Shown piece by piece: positions 55,799-64,000 of a DNA stretch of 64,000 nucleotides; positions within the stretch are counted from its first letter, which is position 1, and every line of letters starts with the position of its first letter. The stretch lies in the NCBI RefSeq assembly GCF_007744675.1, contig NZ_CP036269.1:3017546-3081545 (forward strand). Reading direction: 5' to 3'. The notes below the pieces were generated by a model. That model did no database searches, had not been told where the DNA came from, and saw only the letters and a list, made by a program, of their open reading frames with translations. The position numbers and the translations under genes are program-made. The stretch comes from Gimesia alba. GTDB lineage: Bacteria > Planctomycetota > Planctomycetia > Planctomycetales > Planctomycetaceae.

Positions 55799-55951
55799 AC
55801 GCATCAGCTTATACTGACCGCCTGCGTTCCACGATGAAAACAGGGTTCTCTGAAAGAAAGCCGCTTTCAAGCATTCTCTGCGATTCTGCCGCCTCCTATA
55901 ATTACAAAACTGACATCGCTCGATACTTTCTTCAAATGGTGATATTTCTCT

Positions 55952-56782
55952 ATGACGAACACCCCGTTACGCGTCTGCAGTTTTGAAAGTCGTAAAAGCG
56001 AGGCCATGCGCGCTCTGATTGAACGAAATCAGGGGCTGCCAACACTCGTCCATTCCATGGATGAAATTCCGCTGGAAGATAACGAGCAGGTCAAGGCGTT
56101 CTGCGAAAAACTGTTTCAAAATGAAATCGATGTGATGGTCTTTATGACGGGCGTGGGGGCGACCGCGTTGTTGGATGCGGTAGAACTCTATTTCCCGCGG
56201 GAACAGTTTCTCACAGCCCTCAAAAAAATCATCGTCACGGTCCGCGGGCCGAAACCGACGGTCGTCCTGCGAAACTGGGAAGTCCCGATTCACTATACCG
56301 CGCCCGAGCCGAACACCTGGCATGAAATTATTTCTGCCTGGGATGATGCAAAGTTTTCGGTCACGGGCAAGCATATCGCAGTGCAGGAATATGGAAAACC
56401 CGTACAGGAATTTTACGACGAACTTCGCAAACGCGGGGCACAGGTTCTGCCTGTCACCGTGTATCGCTGGGCACTCCCCGAGGATACCAGCGGCTTAAGA
56501 GATGCGATCAACGCGACCCTTCAAAATGAATTCGACGTGCTGATGTTTACCAGTGCCCAGCAGATTACACACGTTTTGCAAATTGCGGACGAAGAACAGG
56601 TACGGGACAAATGGCTGCAGGCGGCTGCCAAAACGATGATCGCTTCCGTCGGTCCTGCCTGTTCGGAAGCATTGCAGCAGGCCGGGCTGCCCGTCGATTT
56701 TGAATCGAGTCCTCCCAAAATGGGCCCCCTTGTCAAAGACGCCCTCCAGGCCGCACCGGACATTCTCGCGAAAAAACGGTAA
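55952..56782 (+). CDS. hemD: Uroporphyrinogen-III synthase
   Basis: A 276-residue HemD. It has the two-lobed alpha/beta pattern: CSFESRKSEAMRALIER at the start, VMVFMTGVGATALLDAV, the second lobe VLPVTVYRWALPED, DVLMFTSAQQITHVL and MIASVGPACSEALQQAGL. It closes hydroxymethylbilane to uroporphyrinogen III. The next gene is hemE, 125 bp downstream, and protoporphyrinogen oxidase follows, so the set forms a haem block. HemB, HemC and HemL are not present here. No ribosome site is evident before the ATG. Confidence 0.9.
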   Translation: MTNTPLRVCSFESRKSEAMRALIERNQGLPTLVHSMDEIPLEDNEQVKAFCEKLFQNEIDVMVFMTGVGATALLDAVELYFPREQFLTALKKIIVTVRGPKPTVVLRNWEVPIHYTAPEPNTWHEIISAWDDAKFSVTGKHIAVQEYGKPVQEFYDELRKRGAQVLPVTVYRWALPEDTSGLRDAINATLQNEFDVLMFTSAQQITHVLQIADEEQVRDKWLQAAAKTMIASVGPACSEALQQAGLPVDFESSPPKMGPLVKDALQAAPDILAKKR

Positions 56783-56907
56783 GTCTCGTTCCCGAATCAG
56801 GTTGTTTCCGGGAAACCGGCTCCGTCAGAATTTCCGTCCGCTCTGATACCTGCTAAAATAAACGGAATATTGAGCAATTACAGAAATCGTACTTGAAAGA
56901 GCTGAAA

Positions 56908-57966
56908 ATGAATTCTCAAGTGGCTGAGAAAGCCAACTATCAGAATAGTCGTTTTATGAAAGCGGTCCGCCGCGAACCTGTCGACACCACGCCGATCTGG
57001 ATTATGCGACAAGCGGGCCGCTATTTACCCGAATACATGGCCGTACGTAACAAAACGACGTTCATCGATCTCTGCAAAACGCCTTCCCTGGCAGCCGAAG
57101 TCACACTGACCGCACAACGGGTGCTCGGCGTCGATGCCGCGATTCTCTTCGCCGATCTCTTGCCGATTCTGGAACCGATGGGCCTCGATCTCGAATATGT
57201 CAAAGGCGAAGGCCCGGTCATTCACAATCCGCTCGCCGATTCCTCACACGTCGATCGGCTGACGGACATCGCCGATATGAATTGTCTGGAGTTTGTTTTC
57301 GATGCCGTCAAACTGATTCGTGCCGATTTGCCCGCCGACATTCCCCTGCTCGGCTTTGCCGGCTGCCCGTTCACGCTGGCCAGCTATGCCATCGAAGGAG
57401 GCAGTTCGAAAAATTACCGCCGCACCAAACAGATGATGTATAACGACCCCGGTGCCTGGAAGGCGCTGATGGATCGCTTCGTCGATAATCTGATTGTCTA
57501 TCTCCAACGGCAAATTGAAGCGGGCTGTCAGGCCGTACAAATCTTCGACAGCTGGGCCGGTTGTCTCTCTCCCGAAGATTATCAGCAGTATGTGGCACCC
57601 TATACGGCAAGACTCGTTGCCGGTGTAGAGGATCATGCGCCGGTGATCAATTTCCTCACGGGGAATCCTGCGTTGATTCCACTGCAGAAACAGACGGGAG
57701 GTCAGGTGTTCGGCCTCGACTGGCGCATCAACCTCGCTGATGCCTGGGAGATCCTCGGTCCCGACGTCGCCGTGCAGGGGAACCTCGACCCGATTGCCCT
57801 TTACGCGGATATTCCGGTACTCAAAGAGAAAGCAAAGTCGGTTCTCGATGCTGCCGGCGGCCGGAACGGACACATTTTCAATCTCGGTCATGGTGTGATG
57901 CCTGACATGAATCCCGACAATGTGAAAGCCCTCGTCGAAATCGTGCATGAACTGGGCAGCCGCTAG
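56908..57966 (+). CDS. hemE: Uroporphyrinogen decarboxylase
   Basis: A 352-residue HemE. Active-site blocks are [65 protein letters not shown] and [12 protein letters not shown]. It decarboxylates uroporphyrinogen III to coproporphyrinogen III. I use the ATG at 56908; the upstream in-frame TTG at 56893 has no better ribosome site and adds MKELK. It lies between hemD and the protoporphyrinogen oxidase gene. A MITE-like element begins directly after its TAG stop. Confidence 0.96.
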   Translation: MNSQVAEKANYQNSRFMKAVRREPVDTTPIWIMRQAGRYLPEYMAVRNKTTFIDLCKTPSLAAEVTLTAQRVLGVDAAILFADLLPILEPMGLDLEYVKGEGPVIHNPLADSSHVDRLTDIADMNCLEFVFDAVKLIRADLPADIPLLGFAGCPFTLASYAIEGGSSKNYRRTKQMMYNDPGAWKALMDRFVDNLIVYLQRQIEAGCQAVQIFDSWAGCLSPEDYQQYVAPYTARLVAGVEDHAPVINFLTGNPALIPLQKQTGGQVFGLDWRINLADAWEILGPDVAVQGNLDPIALYADIPVLKEKAKSVLDAAGGRNGHIFNLGHGVMPDMNPDNVKALVEIVHELGSR

Positions 57967-58160
57967 GTAGCGTTTATTAATAACTCAGAACCGGATTCGG
58001 AGGTCGACAGAGTGAGCTATGTAAGATCAAACCGTGGTCGACAGTGTGCTGTTCCTTGTTTTAAGGACTATGGCCGCAGTAAATGCCAAATTAGCCGCAG
58101 GGCGTTAGCCCCGGTTAGGCATCTTTTGTAAGGCCCGTTCGAATTAAGAAACACGACCTA
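57967..58160. mobile_element. MITE-like element, copy 2 (inverted relative to copy 1)
   Basis: About 194 bp, beginning directly after the hemE stop. The left end TAGCGTTTATTAATAA (57968-57983) equals the reversed right end of copy 1, and the right end TTCGAATTAAGAAAC (58138-58152) equals the reversed left end of copy 1. The core TTAGCCGCAGGGCGTTAGCC (58091-58110) matches the inner repeat of copy 1. The other half differs and holds a direct repeat GGTCGACAG at 58002-58010 and 58036-58044. No open frame is present. It separates hemE from protoporphyrinogen oxidase. Confidence 0.7.
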
Positions 58161-58196
58161 ACCCAAAGAGAACATTGAGTACGTAAGAGTCACGCC

Positions 58197-59672
58197 ATGA
58201 GTTCAACTGCAACAAAACGGATCGCCGTCATCGGCGGCGGGATCACCGGTCTCTCCGCCGCCCACCGTCTGTTCGAACTGGCAGACGCACAACAGCAGTC
58301 AATCGAAGTCACCCTGTTTGAATCGCAGCCGGAAACGGGGGGCTGGATTGGCACTATCGAGCAACAGGACTATCTGATCGATACCGGTGCCGACATGTTT
58401 ATCACGAATAAGCCGGCAGCGATTGAACTCTGCAAACGGCTGGGGCTGGAAGATCAACTTATCTCCACCAATCAGCAGTATCGAGGCGCCTTGATTCTCA
58501 AGGACGGGCAACCCGTTCCGGTGCCGCTCGGCTTTGAATTGATGACGCCGTCCCGCATTGGTCCCATGCTCAAGACGCCGCTGCTGAGTCTCTGGGGAAA
58601 ACTGCGGATGGGGCTCGAATATTTTCTTCCCCGCCGACAGAGTGTGACCGGACTGGATCAGGATGACGAAAGTCTGGCACATTTTGTGAAGCGCCGTTTT
58701 GGCGTAGAAGCCTTGAATCGCCTCATTCAGCCTTTAGTCGCCGGCATTTATACGTCTGATCCCGAAAAGTTGAGTCTGCGCGCGACCCTGCCCCGCTTTC
58801 TGGATATGGAACGCGATCACCGCAGCCTGATTAAAGCGATCCGCAAACAGAAACGGGCCGCCAAATCGGCTGATGCCACTGGTGCCCGCTACGGACTCTT
58901 TGCCGCATTCCAGGGAGGCATGCAAACGCTGACGCGCACACTTGCCGAATGGGTCTCCGAGCGTGGTACGATTCTTTTCAGCCAGCCGGTTACAAAAATC
59001 AGCCCCGTTAAAGCAGGCGGTTATGCTGTGACCTCAGAAGCGGACGGTGGCACACAAACACAACACTTCGATGCGGTGCTCATTGCGACCGCAACACACT
59101 ATGCGGCTGGCATGACTGCCGGCTTCGCGCCTGAACTCTCCGGTCTCCTTGCACAAATTGAATACGCGTCGACGGCGATTCTGGTGAACGTCTTCAAACT
59201 CTCAGACATCAAGCATCCGCTGAATGCGTTCGGCCTTGTGATTCCGGCTGCCGAAAATCGCAAGATCTTTGCCGTCGCCTTTGCGAGTCGAAAATTCCCC
59301 GGTCGGGCTCCCGAAGGATGTGTGCAGCTGCGAACGTTTGTTGGCGGCGCGATGCAGGCCGAACTGCTTGAGCATACTGATGCAGAACTCGAAAGCATCG
59401 TTCAGAGCGAATTGGCCGACATTCTGGGGGTGACAGGCAAACCACTATTCTCAAAACTGCTGCGGCACAATCAGTCGATGCCGCAATACCACATGGGGCA
59501 TCTGCAGCTGGTCGAACAGATCGAACTACAGGCCGACCAATATCCCAACCTGGAACTGGCAGGCAACGCCTATCGTGGCGTTGGCATTCCCGATTCCATT
59601 CACAGTGCCGAGCAGGCAGCAGAACGAATGATTGAGACGCTGTTTACTCCCGCGTCAGTTCAATCCCCTTAA
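58197..59672 (+). CDS. Protoporphyrinogen oxidase, HemG/HemY type
   Basis: A 491-residue FAD enzyme. The dinucleotide-binding motif IAVIGGGITGLSAAHRLFE is at residues 9-27, followed by ETGGWIGTIEQQDYLIDTGAD, GLEDQLI, FVKRRFGVEALNRLIQPLVAGIYTSDPEKLS, and the C-terminal LAGNAYRGVGIPDSIHSAEQAA that closes the FAD site. It oxidises protoporphyrinogen IX to protoporphyrin IX; by its HemY-like length it could also serve as the coproporphyrinogen oxidase of the CPD route. It ends 29 bp inside the convergent sulfatase gene. It completes the hemD-hemE block after the intervening MITE-like element. Confidence 0.92.
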   Translation: MSSTATKRIAVIGGGITGLSAAHRLFELADAQQQSIEVTLFESQPETGGWIGTIEQQDYLIDTGADMFITNKPAAIELCKRLGLEDQLISTNQQYRGALILKDGQPVPVPLGFELMTPSRIGPMLKTPLLSLWGKLRMGLEYFLPRRQSVTGLDQDDESLAHFVKRRFGVEALNRLIQPLVAGIYTSDPEKLSLRATLPRFLDMERDHRSLIKAIRKQKRAAKSADATGARYGLFAAFQGGMQTLTRTLAEWVSERGTILFSQPVTKISPVKAGGYAVTSEADGGTQTQHFDAVLIATATHYAAGMTAGFAPELSGLLAQIEYASTAILVNVFKLSDIKHPLNAFGLVIPAAENRKIFAVAFASRKFPGRAPEGCVQLRTFVGGAMQAELLEHTDAELESIVQSELADILGVTGKPLFSKLLRHNQSMPQYHMGHLQLVEQIELQADQYPNLELAGNAYRGVGIPDSIHSAEQAAERMIETLFTPASVQSP

Positions 59673-61440
59673 CGTCGATTAATTCGTTGCCGGTTTTCTT
59701 GACGCCGGTTAGCTTCAGGTCAGAGCATCCTTTTTTCAGATCCAGCGTTCCGAGTTTGATTGTCGCCCAGTCCTTGCGCATATAGTTGTCTGATTGTTCC
59801 ACGCGATCCTGGTTCCCAATCTTCGGCGGATCATGCGGCTTGGAAATAGTGGCGGTCAGACTTTGATCGCCGGTCGAGACAGCCACCTTACAGCCGACGT
59901 CCTGTTTTGCACACGTGTATTTCAGCGTGACGGTATATTTTCCCGGCGTTAAAACATTCAGATGCCAGGCGGCAGATGCTGAGGGATCGGTCCAGTCTTC
60001 CAACCAGCTGTTCGCATAACCGTGGTGCCCTTTGCCGCTGTAGTTGATTCCCTGCCCGGCTTCCGGCTGCAGGAATGATTCATTCGCGGGAACAGAAGTG
60101 ACCGCTTCGCTGGGGTGCCCCACGGGAATCGGAATCGGCTCAAAGCCGGCGTCCGAGACATCCTGGAACCAGTCCGCGTAAGCAGCACTCAACTTCTTCA
60201 CGACCTCGGGATGCGCTTTAGCGACATCGTTTTTCTGTCCCGGATCGGCCAGCATATCATACAGACTCCACTTGTTTCGCTCATAAGCGGCTCGCCAGCG
60301 GTCCGTACGAACCGAACCCACGGGCAATTCGGCACCGGGAATCGAATTGCGAAACAAGCGATCGACGAACAGCATCCGCTCCGGCCAGTTTTCAGTAGCG
60401 TCATCTGTCAGTAAGGGAACGAGACTCTTCCCGTCCACAGGAATTCCGGACACCGATTCCACGCCACAGAATTCCAGAAGCGTCGGTAGAATGTCAATAT
60501 GAGCGGCGATCGGTTTGACGACGGTTCCGGGTCTGATTTTTCCCGGATAACGCACAAACAGCGGCACACGAATGCCCCCTTCATGAATCGATCCTTTGCG
60601 GCCTCGCATATCGCCGTTATAGCGTTTACTGTTCGGCCCGTTGTCGGTCAGAAACAAGACGATCGTATTGTCGGCCAGTTTGAGATCGTCCAGCGTCTGC
60701 AGCAATCGGCCCAGATTCTCATCAACACTGTCCACCATCGCGTATGCACACCGTGCTTTGTCATCCAGACCTTTGTTGGCATACTTCTGCCAGTATTTCT
60801 CCGGGACAATCCAGGGGGAATGCGGTGCATTATAAGGTACATAACAGAAGAACGGCTGCTCTTGGTTCTGTTTGATGAAATCAATCGCCTTGTCGGTCAG
60901 CACATCGGTGATATAGCCTTTGGTTTTAACCGGTTTCTGATTGCGTTCGAGATTGGTATCGAAATAACTGTTCCAGTGACCGCCGCAAAATCCAAAGAAC
61001 TCGTCAAAGCCCTGCCCGTTCGGGTGCATCGGATAGTGCCGCCCATTATGCCATTTTCCAAACGCGCCCGTCGCATAACCGGCTGACTTCAACATTTCGG
61101 CGATGGTGATTTCCTCGGCCCGCATATTTTCAAAGCCGCGCGTCACGCCATGCACGCCGGTTCGCAAACTGTAACGCCCCGTCAGTAAAGCGGCCCGCGT
61201 CGGCGCACAAACCGGCGACACAAAAAAACGATCAAACCGCGCCCCCTGCTTCGCCAGCAGATCCTGATTCGGCGTTTCAATCAAAGGGTTGTCATGCGAG
61301 CGCACATCGCCCCAGCCCTGGTCGTCCGTCATGATCAACAACACATTCGGCTTAGAAGCCGCCTGCAGCAATTGACCTGAAGTAAACACAACAAACAATA
61401 ACCACAAACAGACCAGTTTCAACAAAGGTGCGCGTCTCAT
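59644..61440 (-). CDS. Secreted Cys-type sulfatase with C-terminal accessory domain
   Basis: A 598-residue sulfatase. A signal peptide (LVCLWLLFVVFTSGQLLQA) covers the start. The metal site has DD at residues 39-40 (LLIMTDDQGWGD), and the catalytic motif CAPTR starts at C78 and is followed by AALLTGR. Other family landmarks are FGKWHNG, FFCYVPYNAPH and FLTDNGPN. From about residue 455 an extra domain of about 140 residues (INYSGKGHHGYANSWLEDW, HLNVLTPGKYTVTLKYTC, LDLKKGCSDLKLTG) looks like a carbohydrate-binding beta sandwich, so the enzyme is about 100 residues longer than the sulfatase at 14.6 kb. Its 3' end overlaps the protoporphyrinogen oxidase gene by 29 bp in convergent orientation. 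The substrate is unknown. Confidence 0.93.
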   Translation of the reverse strand: MRRAPLLKLVCLWLLFVVFTSGQLLQAASKPNVLLIMTDDQGWGDVRSHDNPLIETPNQDLLAKQGARFDRFFVSPVCAPTRAALLTGRYSLRTGVHGVTRGFENMRAEEITIAEMLKSAGYATGAFGKWHNGRHYPMHPNGQGFDEFFGFCGGHWNSYFDTNLERNQKPVKTKGYITDVLTDKAIDFIKQNQEQPFFCYVPYNAPHSPWIVPEKYWQKYANKGLDDKARCAYAMVDSVDENLGRLLQTLDDLKLADNTIVLFLTDNGPNSKRYNGDMRGRKGSIHEGGIRVPLFVRYPGKIRPGTVVKPIAAHIDILPTLLEFCGVESVSGIPVDGKSLVPLLTDDATENWPERMLFVDRLFRNSIPGAELPVGSVRTDRWRAAYERNKWSLYDMLADPGQKNDVAKAHPEVVKKLSAAYADWFQDVSDAGFEPIPIPVGHPSEAVTSVPANESFLQPEAGQGINYSGKGHHGYANSWLEDWTDPSASAAWHLNVLTPGKYTVTLKYTCAKQDVGCKVAVSTGDQSLTATISKPHDPPKIGNQDRVEQSDNYMRKDWATIKLGTLDLKKGCSDLKLTGVKKTGNELIDVKGIELTRE

Positions 61441-61749
61441 GATGAAAGTCAGTGTCCTTAAAACAGATATTAAACGAACAAAGTATATGAAAAATTAGAA
61501 TAAATAATGAGTATCGGGTACTAATCTTGGATTTTTGGGGTGGCACTGTTGGCTCGTCCAACAGTGCGAATTCAGATTGAATCATGCCAGTCAATTAAGC
61601 TTCGTATCACAAGAAAGTGTGCCACTGTTGGCTTGTCCAACAGTGCGAATCCAACTCAAGCGAGGAACAATTTCTAACACCAGCAATTCAGCAAAACCGT
61701 CATACAACCAATGACAACAGTTCCAGTAGACCCGATCACAGGCCCAACG
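61441..61749. other. Non-coding gap with two hairpin repeats between sulfatase and DUF1598 genes
   Basis: A 309-bp stretch between the start of the sulfatase gene and the end of the DUF1598 gene, both on the minus strand. It contains two near-identical hairpin units (listed separately). A short plus-strand frame of 79 codons has no ribosome site. It must hold the sulfatase promoter near its left edge. Confidence 0.5.
61540..61650. repeat. Tandem pair of 9-bp-stem hairpin repeats
   Basis: CACTGTTGG (61544-61552), loop CTCGT, CCAACAGTG (61558-61566), and again CACTGTTGG (61623-61631), loop CTTGT, CCAACAGTG (61637-61645). Both units continue with CGAAT and are preceded by GTG. The unit is about 32 bp and the copies are 79 bp apart. 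The single loop change keeps pairing, and the stems are identical. This resembles REP-type repeats, which can act in mRNA end stability or as transposase substrates; no transposase is near. Confidence 0.75.
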
Positions 61750-63186
61750 TCAATCCCACCACCAGCGTACTGTTTGATCCTGTCCCCGTTCCAGAACTGA
61801 CGTTTTTTTCTCATCCAGCGAATTATCCCGTGACGTCACAAACTCCGTCTGGTTGACGACAGCCCGGGCGTTCACCGTTACCCCGCCTCCTACCAGACAG
61901 ATCATCAACCGCCCCGCTTTTTTATAGTTCATCGCCGTTGGCACCTGTTTCGGAATGTTTCCCACAGGAACCAGATAATCCGATTCCGTAGAAAAGAAAC
62001 GATGCTCCCAGCCGACCTGTTGATCCAGGTTTTCTTTTCGAATCAAGGCTGCCAGCACGGTCAAATCCGTAATTGACTGCAGCTCGGCGAACGTCGGATG
62101 CTGGTCGGCCAGCTTGGCAAAGTGTTTCGTGAACTGCTGGGCGTACTTCGTTGTGGAAAGCCGCGTCTGAGCTGCGTCAGTCCGCTGCCCGGCTGTGTTG
62201 ACAAACTCCTCTTGCGACATCATCTGCAGCCGTTGCCCGGAAAGCTGAAACGCATCCCGCGCTGCCGTCGTAGTAAACGCATCATACAGCGGCGTGAACC
62301 ACCAGCGCTGCGTGCTGTTACCGCCGCCGCGGAGCGTCGCCAGATGGCTTTTGATTTCGCGTATCCCCGAAGGCTCGAGGCCAATCGAAATTCGCTTCAG
62401 CATATAGTCGGCTTCGACCAGAATGCGGGCATAATGCGAGCCGGCAGGTACACCCGTTACCGAAACGTCCTGCATACCGATGATCTGCGCCATCGTTTTA
62501 AAACGTGTTGCCGCCGTCGCTGCCGAGGAAGCGGAATTCGTGCGACGAATATATTCATTCATCCGTGCCAGGTTTTGCGGCTTCGCATCAAACGAACAAC
62601 CGGTGATCAATCCGCGATCCTGCGATTGAAACGCTACGACCAGATCGTCCAGCCGAATCGGCGGTCGCCCTGTTTCCACGCCAACGACCCGATTCTGTGC
62701 ATTCGCCGCGAAACCCTCTGCCGGACCGGCAATAATCAGATCGTTCTTCTCGCGATCCACAAACAGATACTCAATCCGCCACAAGCCGGCCAGATATTGA
62801 ACCTCGGGAGGCAGCGGCTGGTTTTTCTCTTTGAATTCCTGGCAGACCTTTTCCAGTTGCACCAGCGAGATCTTGCGGAACTCCGATTTCTGATTCACGT
62901 CGCCCGGCAGTGACTGCGCTGCAAGTGCCTGCAGACGGCGCTGATTCAATTGTTTGTTGTTCTGCGTAATACGAAACGGCGCCGCAATCACGCCGTCGGC
63001 ATCAATGGTGATTCCACCTGCGTTCTGCTGATTATTATTCTGATTATTACCGCCGGTGTTGTTGCCGCCGTTATTTGTCTGTGCCAGACTCAGGGTCGAG
63101 AGACACAGGACAAGGAACAGAGACAGGACGCATCGAACGACTTTGATCCGAGAGATCTTTTCGAGAGAGAGGAGATTCATTAACAT
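61750..63186 (-). CDS. DUF1598-type secreted planctomycete protein
   Basis: A 478-residue exported protein. I use the ATG at 63186 because a signal peptide (VVRCVLSLFLVLCLSTLSLAQ) follows after about 14 residues; the longer frame to 63249 has no ribosome site. A 30-residue Asn/Gly/Gln tract follows the signal. The body has LQALAAQSLPGDVNQKSEFRKISLVQLEK, VQYLAGLWRIEYLFVDR, GPAEGF and LVVAFQSQDRGLITGCSFD, matching DUF1598 proteins that are widespread in Planctomycetes. The function is unknown. It lies 334 bp from the divergent transaldolase gene. Confidence 0.85.
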   Translation of the reverse strand: MLMNLLSLEKISRIKVVRCVLSLFLVLCLSTLSLAQTNNGGNNTGGNNQNNNQQNAGGITIDADGVIAAPFRITQNNKQLNQRRLQALAAQSLPGDVNQKSEFRKISLVQLEKVCQEFKEKNQPLPPEVQYLAGLWRIEYLFVDREKNDLIIAGPAEGFAANAQNRVVGVETGRPPIRLDDLVVAFQSQDRGLITGCSFDAKPQNLARMNEYIRRTNSASSAATAATRFKTMAQIIGMQDVSVTGVPAGSHYARILVEADYMLKRISIGLEPSGIREIKSHLATLRGGGNSTQRWWFTPLYDAFTTTAARDAFQLSGQRLQMMSQEEFVNTAGQRTDAAQTRLSTTKYAQQFTKHFAKLADQHPTFAELQSITDLTVLAALIRKENLDQQVGWEHRFFSTESDYLVPVGNIPKQVPTAMNYKKAGRLMICLVGGGVTVNARAVVNQTEFVTSRDNSLDEKKTSVLERGQDQTVRWWWD

Positions 63187-63519
63187 CAACTTTCTGTCTA
63201 AAAAATGCTGCCCGCATGATATTAAGACATCTCTCATTCTATCAGCCACGCCACTCCAGAGTCAGGGCTTTTATTAATTTCCCGGTAAATGAACAGGAAA
63301 TCCGTTTGTCCTTTCTGAATCTCGATCATGTTTTGAAAGGTCCAGAGAGCGTTTCGTGTTTTTTCGTGCCTTTCGTGGTAGCAAAAAACAAATTACCCGC
63401 ACTTATTTTACGCATCCAGATCAGCCTTCCATTCATAACGGGAATTCACGACAATAAACTACCGTTACACTGTTTTTATATTGATTTATGATTCACCATC
63501 TAAATGGGGAAGGAATACC
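63187..63519. promoter_or_regulatory. Divergent upstream region between DUF1598 and transaldolase genes
   Basis: A 333-bp non-coding region. It contains three spaced copies of TTTCGTG at 63352, 63362 and 63371, with spacings of 10 and 9 bp. A ribosome site (GGGGAAGGAA) lies just upstream of the transaldolase ATG. I see no clear -35/-10 pair. The repeat spacing of about one helical turn is suggestive of a protein site, but chance is possible. Confidence 0.4.
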
Positions 63520-64000
63520 ATGACGGCAACAAAGCAACTTAACGAACTCGGCCAGAGCCTCTGGCTTGATAATATCACCCGCGACCTGCTCGAAAACGGC
63601 ACATTACAGCGTTATATCGATGATCTTTCGGTAACTGGATTGACTTCGAATCCGACGATCTTTCATCAGGCAATCAAAAACAGTCAATCGTATGACAGTG
63701 TGATTCAGGAGAAGTTCAAAAACGGTCAGGCCGGCGAGCAACTCTTTTTCGAAGTCGCCCTCGAAGACATTACCCAGGCTGCCGATAAGTTCCGCCCCGT
63801 CTGGGATCGAACTGACGGCGTTGACGGCTGGGTTTCGCTGGAAGTCTCTCCGCTGCTGGCTTACGACACCGAAAGCACGCTGGCCGCGGCGAAAGATTTG
63901 CATGCCCGCGCGGGCCGTCCTAATGTATTGATCAAAATTCCCGGCACCAAAGAGGGCCTGCCTGCGATTGAAGAAGCGACCTTCGCCGGCATCCCCGTGA
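63520..64000 (+). CDS. tal: Transaldolase, partial at right edge
   Basis: The first 160 codons of a transaldolase run off the window. The start ATG at 63520 follows GGGGAAGGAA. The N-terminus LNELGQSLWLDNITRDLL, GLTSNPTIFHQAI and VSLEVSPLLA are standard family blocks. The Schiff-base Lys is K139 in NVLIKIPGTKEGLPAI. It transfers dihydroxyacetone units in the pentose phosphate pathway. A C-terminal phosphoglucose isomerase fusion, common in such organisms, cannot be judged because the gene is cut. No related genes lie upstream. Confidence 0.95.
   Translation, partial: MTATKQLNELGQSLWLDNITRDLLENGTLQRYIDDLSVTGLTSNPTIFHQAIKNSQSYDSVIQEKFKNGQAGEQLFFEVALEDITQAADKFRPVWDRTDGVDGWVSLEVSPLLAYDTESTLAAAKDLHARAGRPNVLIKIPGTKEGLPAIEEATFAGIPV

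Noticed and set aside
1..64000. CRISPR array, prophage or IS transposase
   Set aside because: No regularly spaced direct repeats, cas genes, phage structural genes or DDE transposase were seen.

Overview
The window looks like a chromosome segment of a planctomycete, most like the Gimesia/Planctomyces group of the Planctomycetia. This is an inference from gene content, not from a database search. The marker families are a paired DUF1549/DUF1553 cytochrome protein and DUF1501 protein, two secreted Cys-type sulfatases, a giant ThuA/multi-haem c protein, a DUF1598 protein, a dihydropteroate-synthase-like protein of the tetrahydromethanopterin type, and a long Arg/Gly-rich tail on Rho. Base composition is roughly balanced. 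Many starts are GTG or TTG, and Shine-Dalgarno sites are present at only some genes. I see no prophage, IS transposase, CRISPR array, rRNA or tRNA.

Layout. 1-7.5 kb, all on the minus strand: a PHP-type protein cut by the left edge, a MerA-like flavin disulfide oxidoreductase with a TVP38/TMEM64 membrane protein, Rho, a 1.17 kb AT-rich non-coding region with a strong hairpin upstream of rho, and an M48 metallopeptidase. 7.6-21.7 kb: the 2213-residue ThuA/LamG/propeller/five-haem protein, divergent from a sulfatase and a 1482-residue protein with three amidohydrolase repeats, followed by a convergent thioredoxin/YHS-like protein. 21.9-25.9 kb: a minus-strand pterin operon (PCD-like, DHPS-like, PabB, PabA). 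26.3-30.7 kb: the DUF1549/DUF1553-DUF1501 pair. 30.9-39.8 kb: single genes on both strands (HEPN membrane protein, cupin, LOR/SDH protein, Ca2+/Na+ antiporter, Gfo/Idh/MocA oxidoreductase, Xer recombinase, small conserved protein, lipoprotein, DusB). 39.85-45.2 kb: the operon PhoH, 7TM-HD phosphodiesterase, YbeY, CorC/HlyC. 45.8-49.3 kb: ExeA-like ATPase and double-LysM protein. 49.6-54.3 kb: PhnP-like hydrolase, an orphan protein and GlgB. 54.8-59.7 kb: a gluzincin-like protein and a late haem pathway set (HemD, HemE, protoporphyrinogen oxidase). 59.6-64 kb: a second sulfatase, a DUF1598 protein and the start of transaldolase.

How genes work together. PabA and PabB make p-aminobenzoate; with the DHPS-like and PCD-like proteins this suggests a (methano)pterin supply operon for C1 transfer. 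HemD-HemE-PPOX convert hydroxymethylbilane to protoporphyrin together with unlinked enzymes, and c-type haem is used by the two large cytochrome-bearing secreted proteins here. PhoH-YbeY-7TM-HD-CorC is a common bacterial housekeeping linkage for RNA metabolism, second messenger and ion control. Sulfatases, the amidohydrolase and the giant ThuA protein are all predicted exported and fit degradation of sulfated polysaccharides or other polymers.

Non-coding highlights. Two copies of a roughly 195-bp MITE-like element with matching termini lie directly after the stop codons of the LysM gene and hemE, in opposite orientation. A tandem pair of 9-bp-stem hairpins lies at 61.54-61.65 kb, and a 15-bp interrupted inverted repeat lies in the presumed rho leader.
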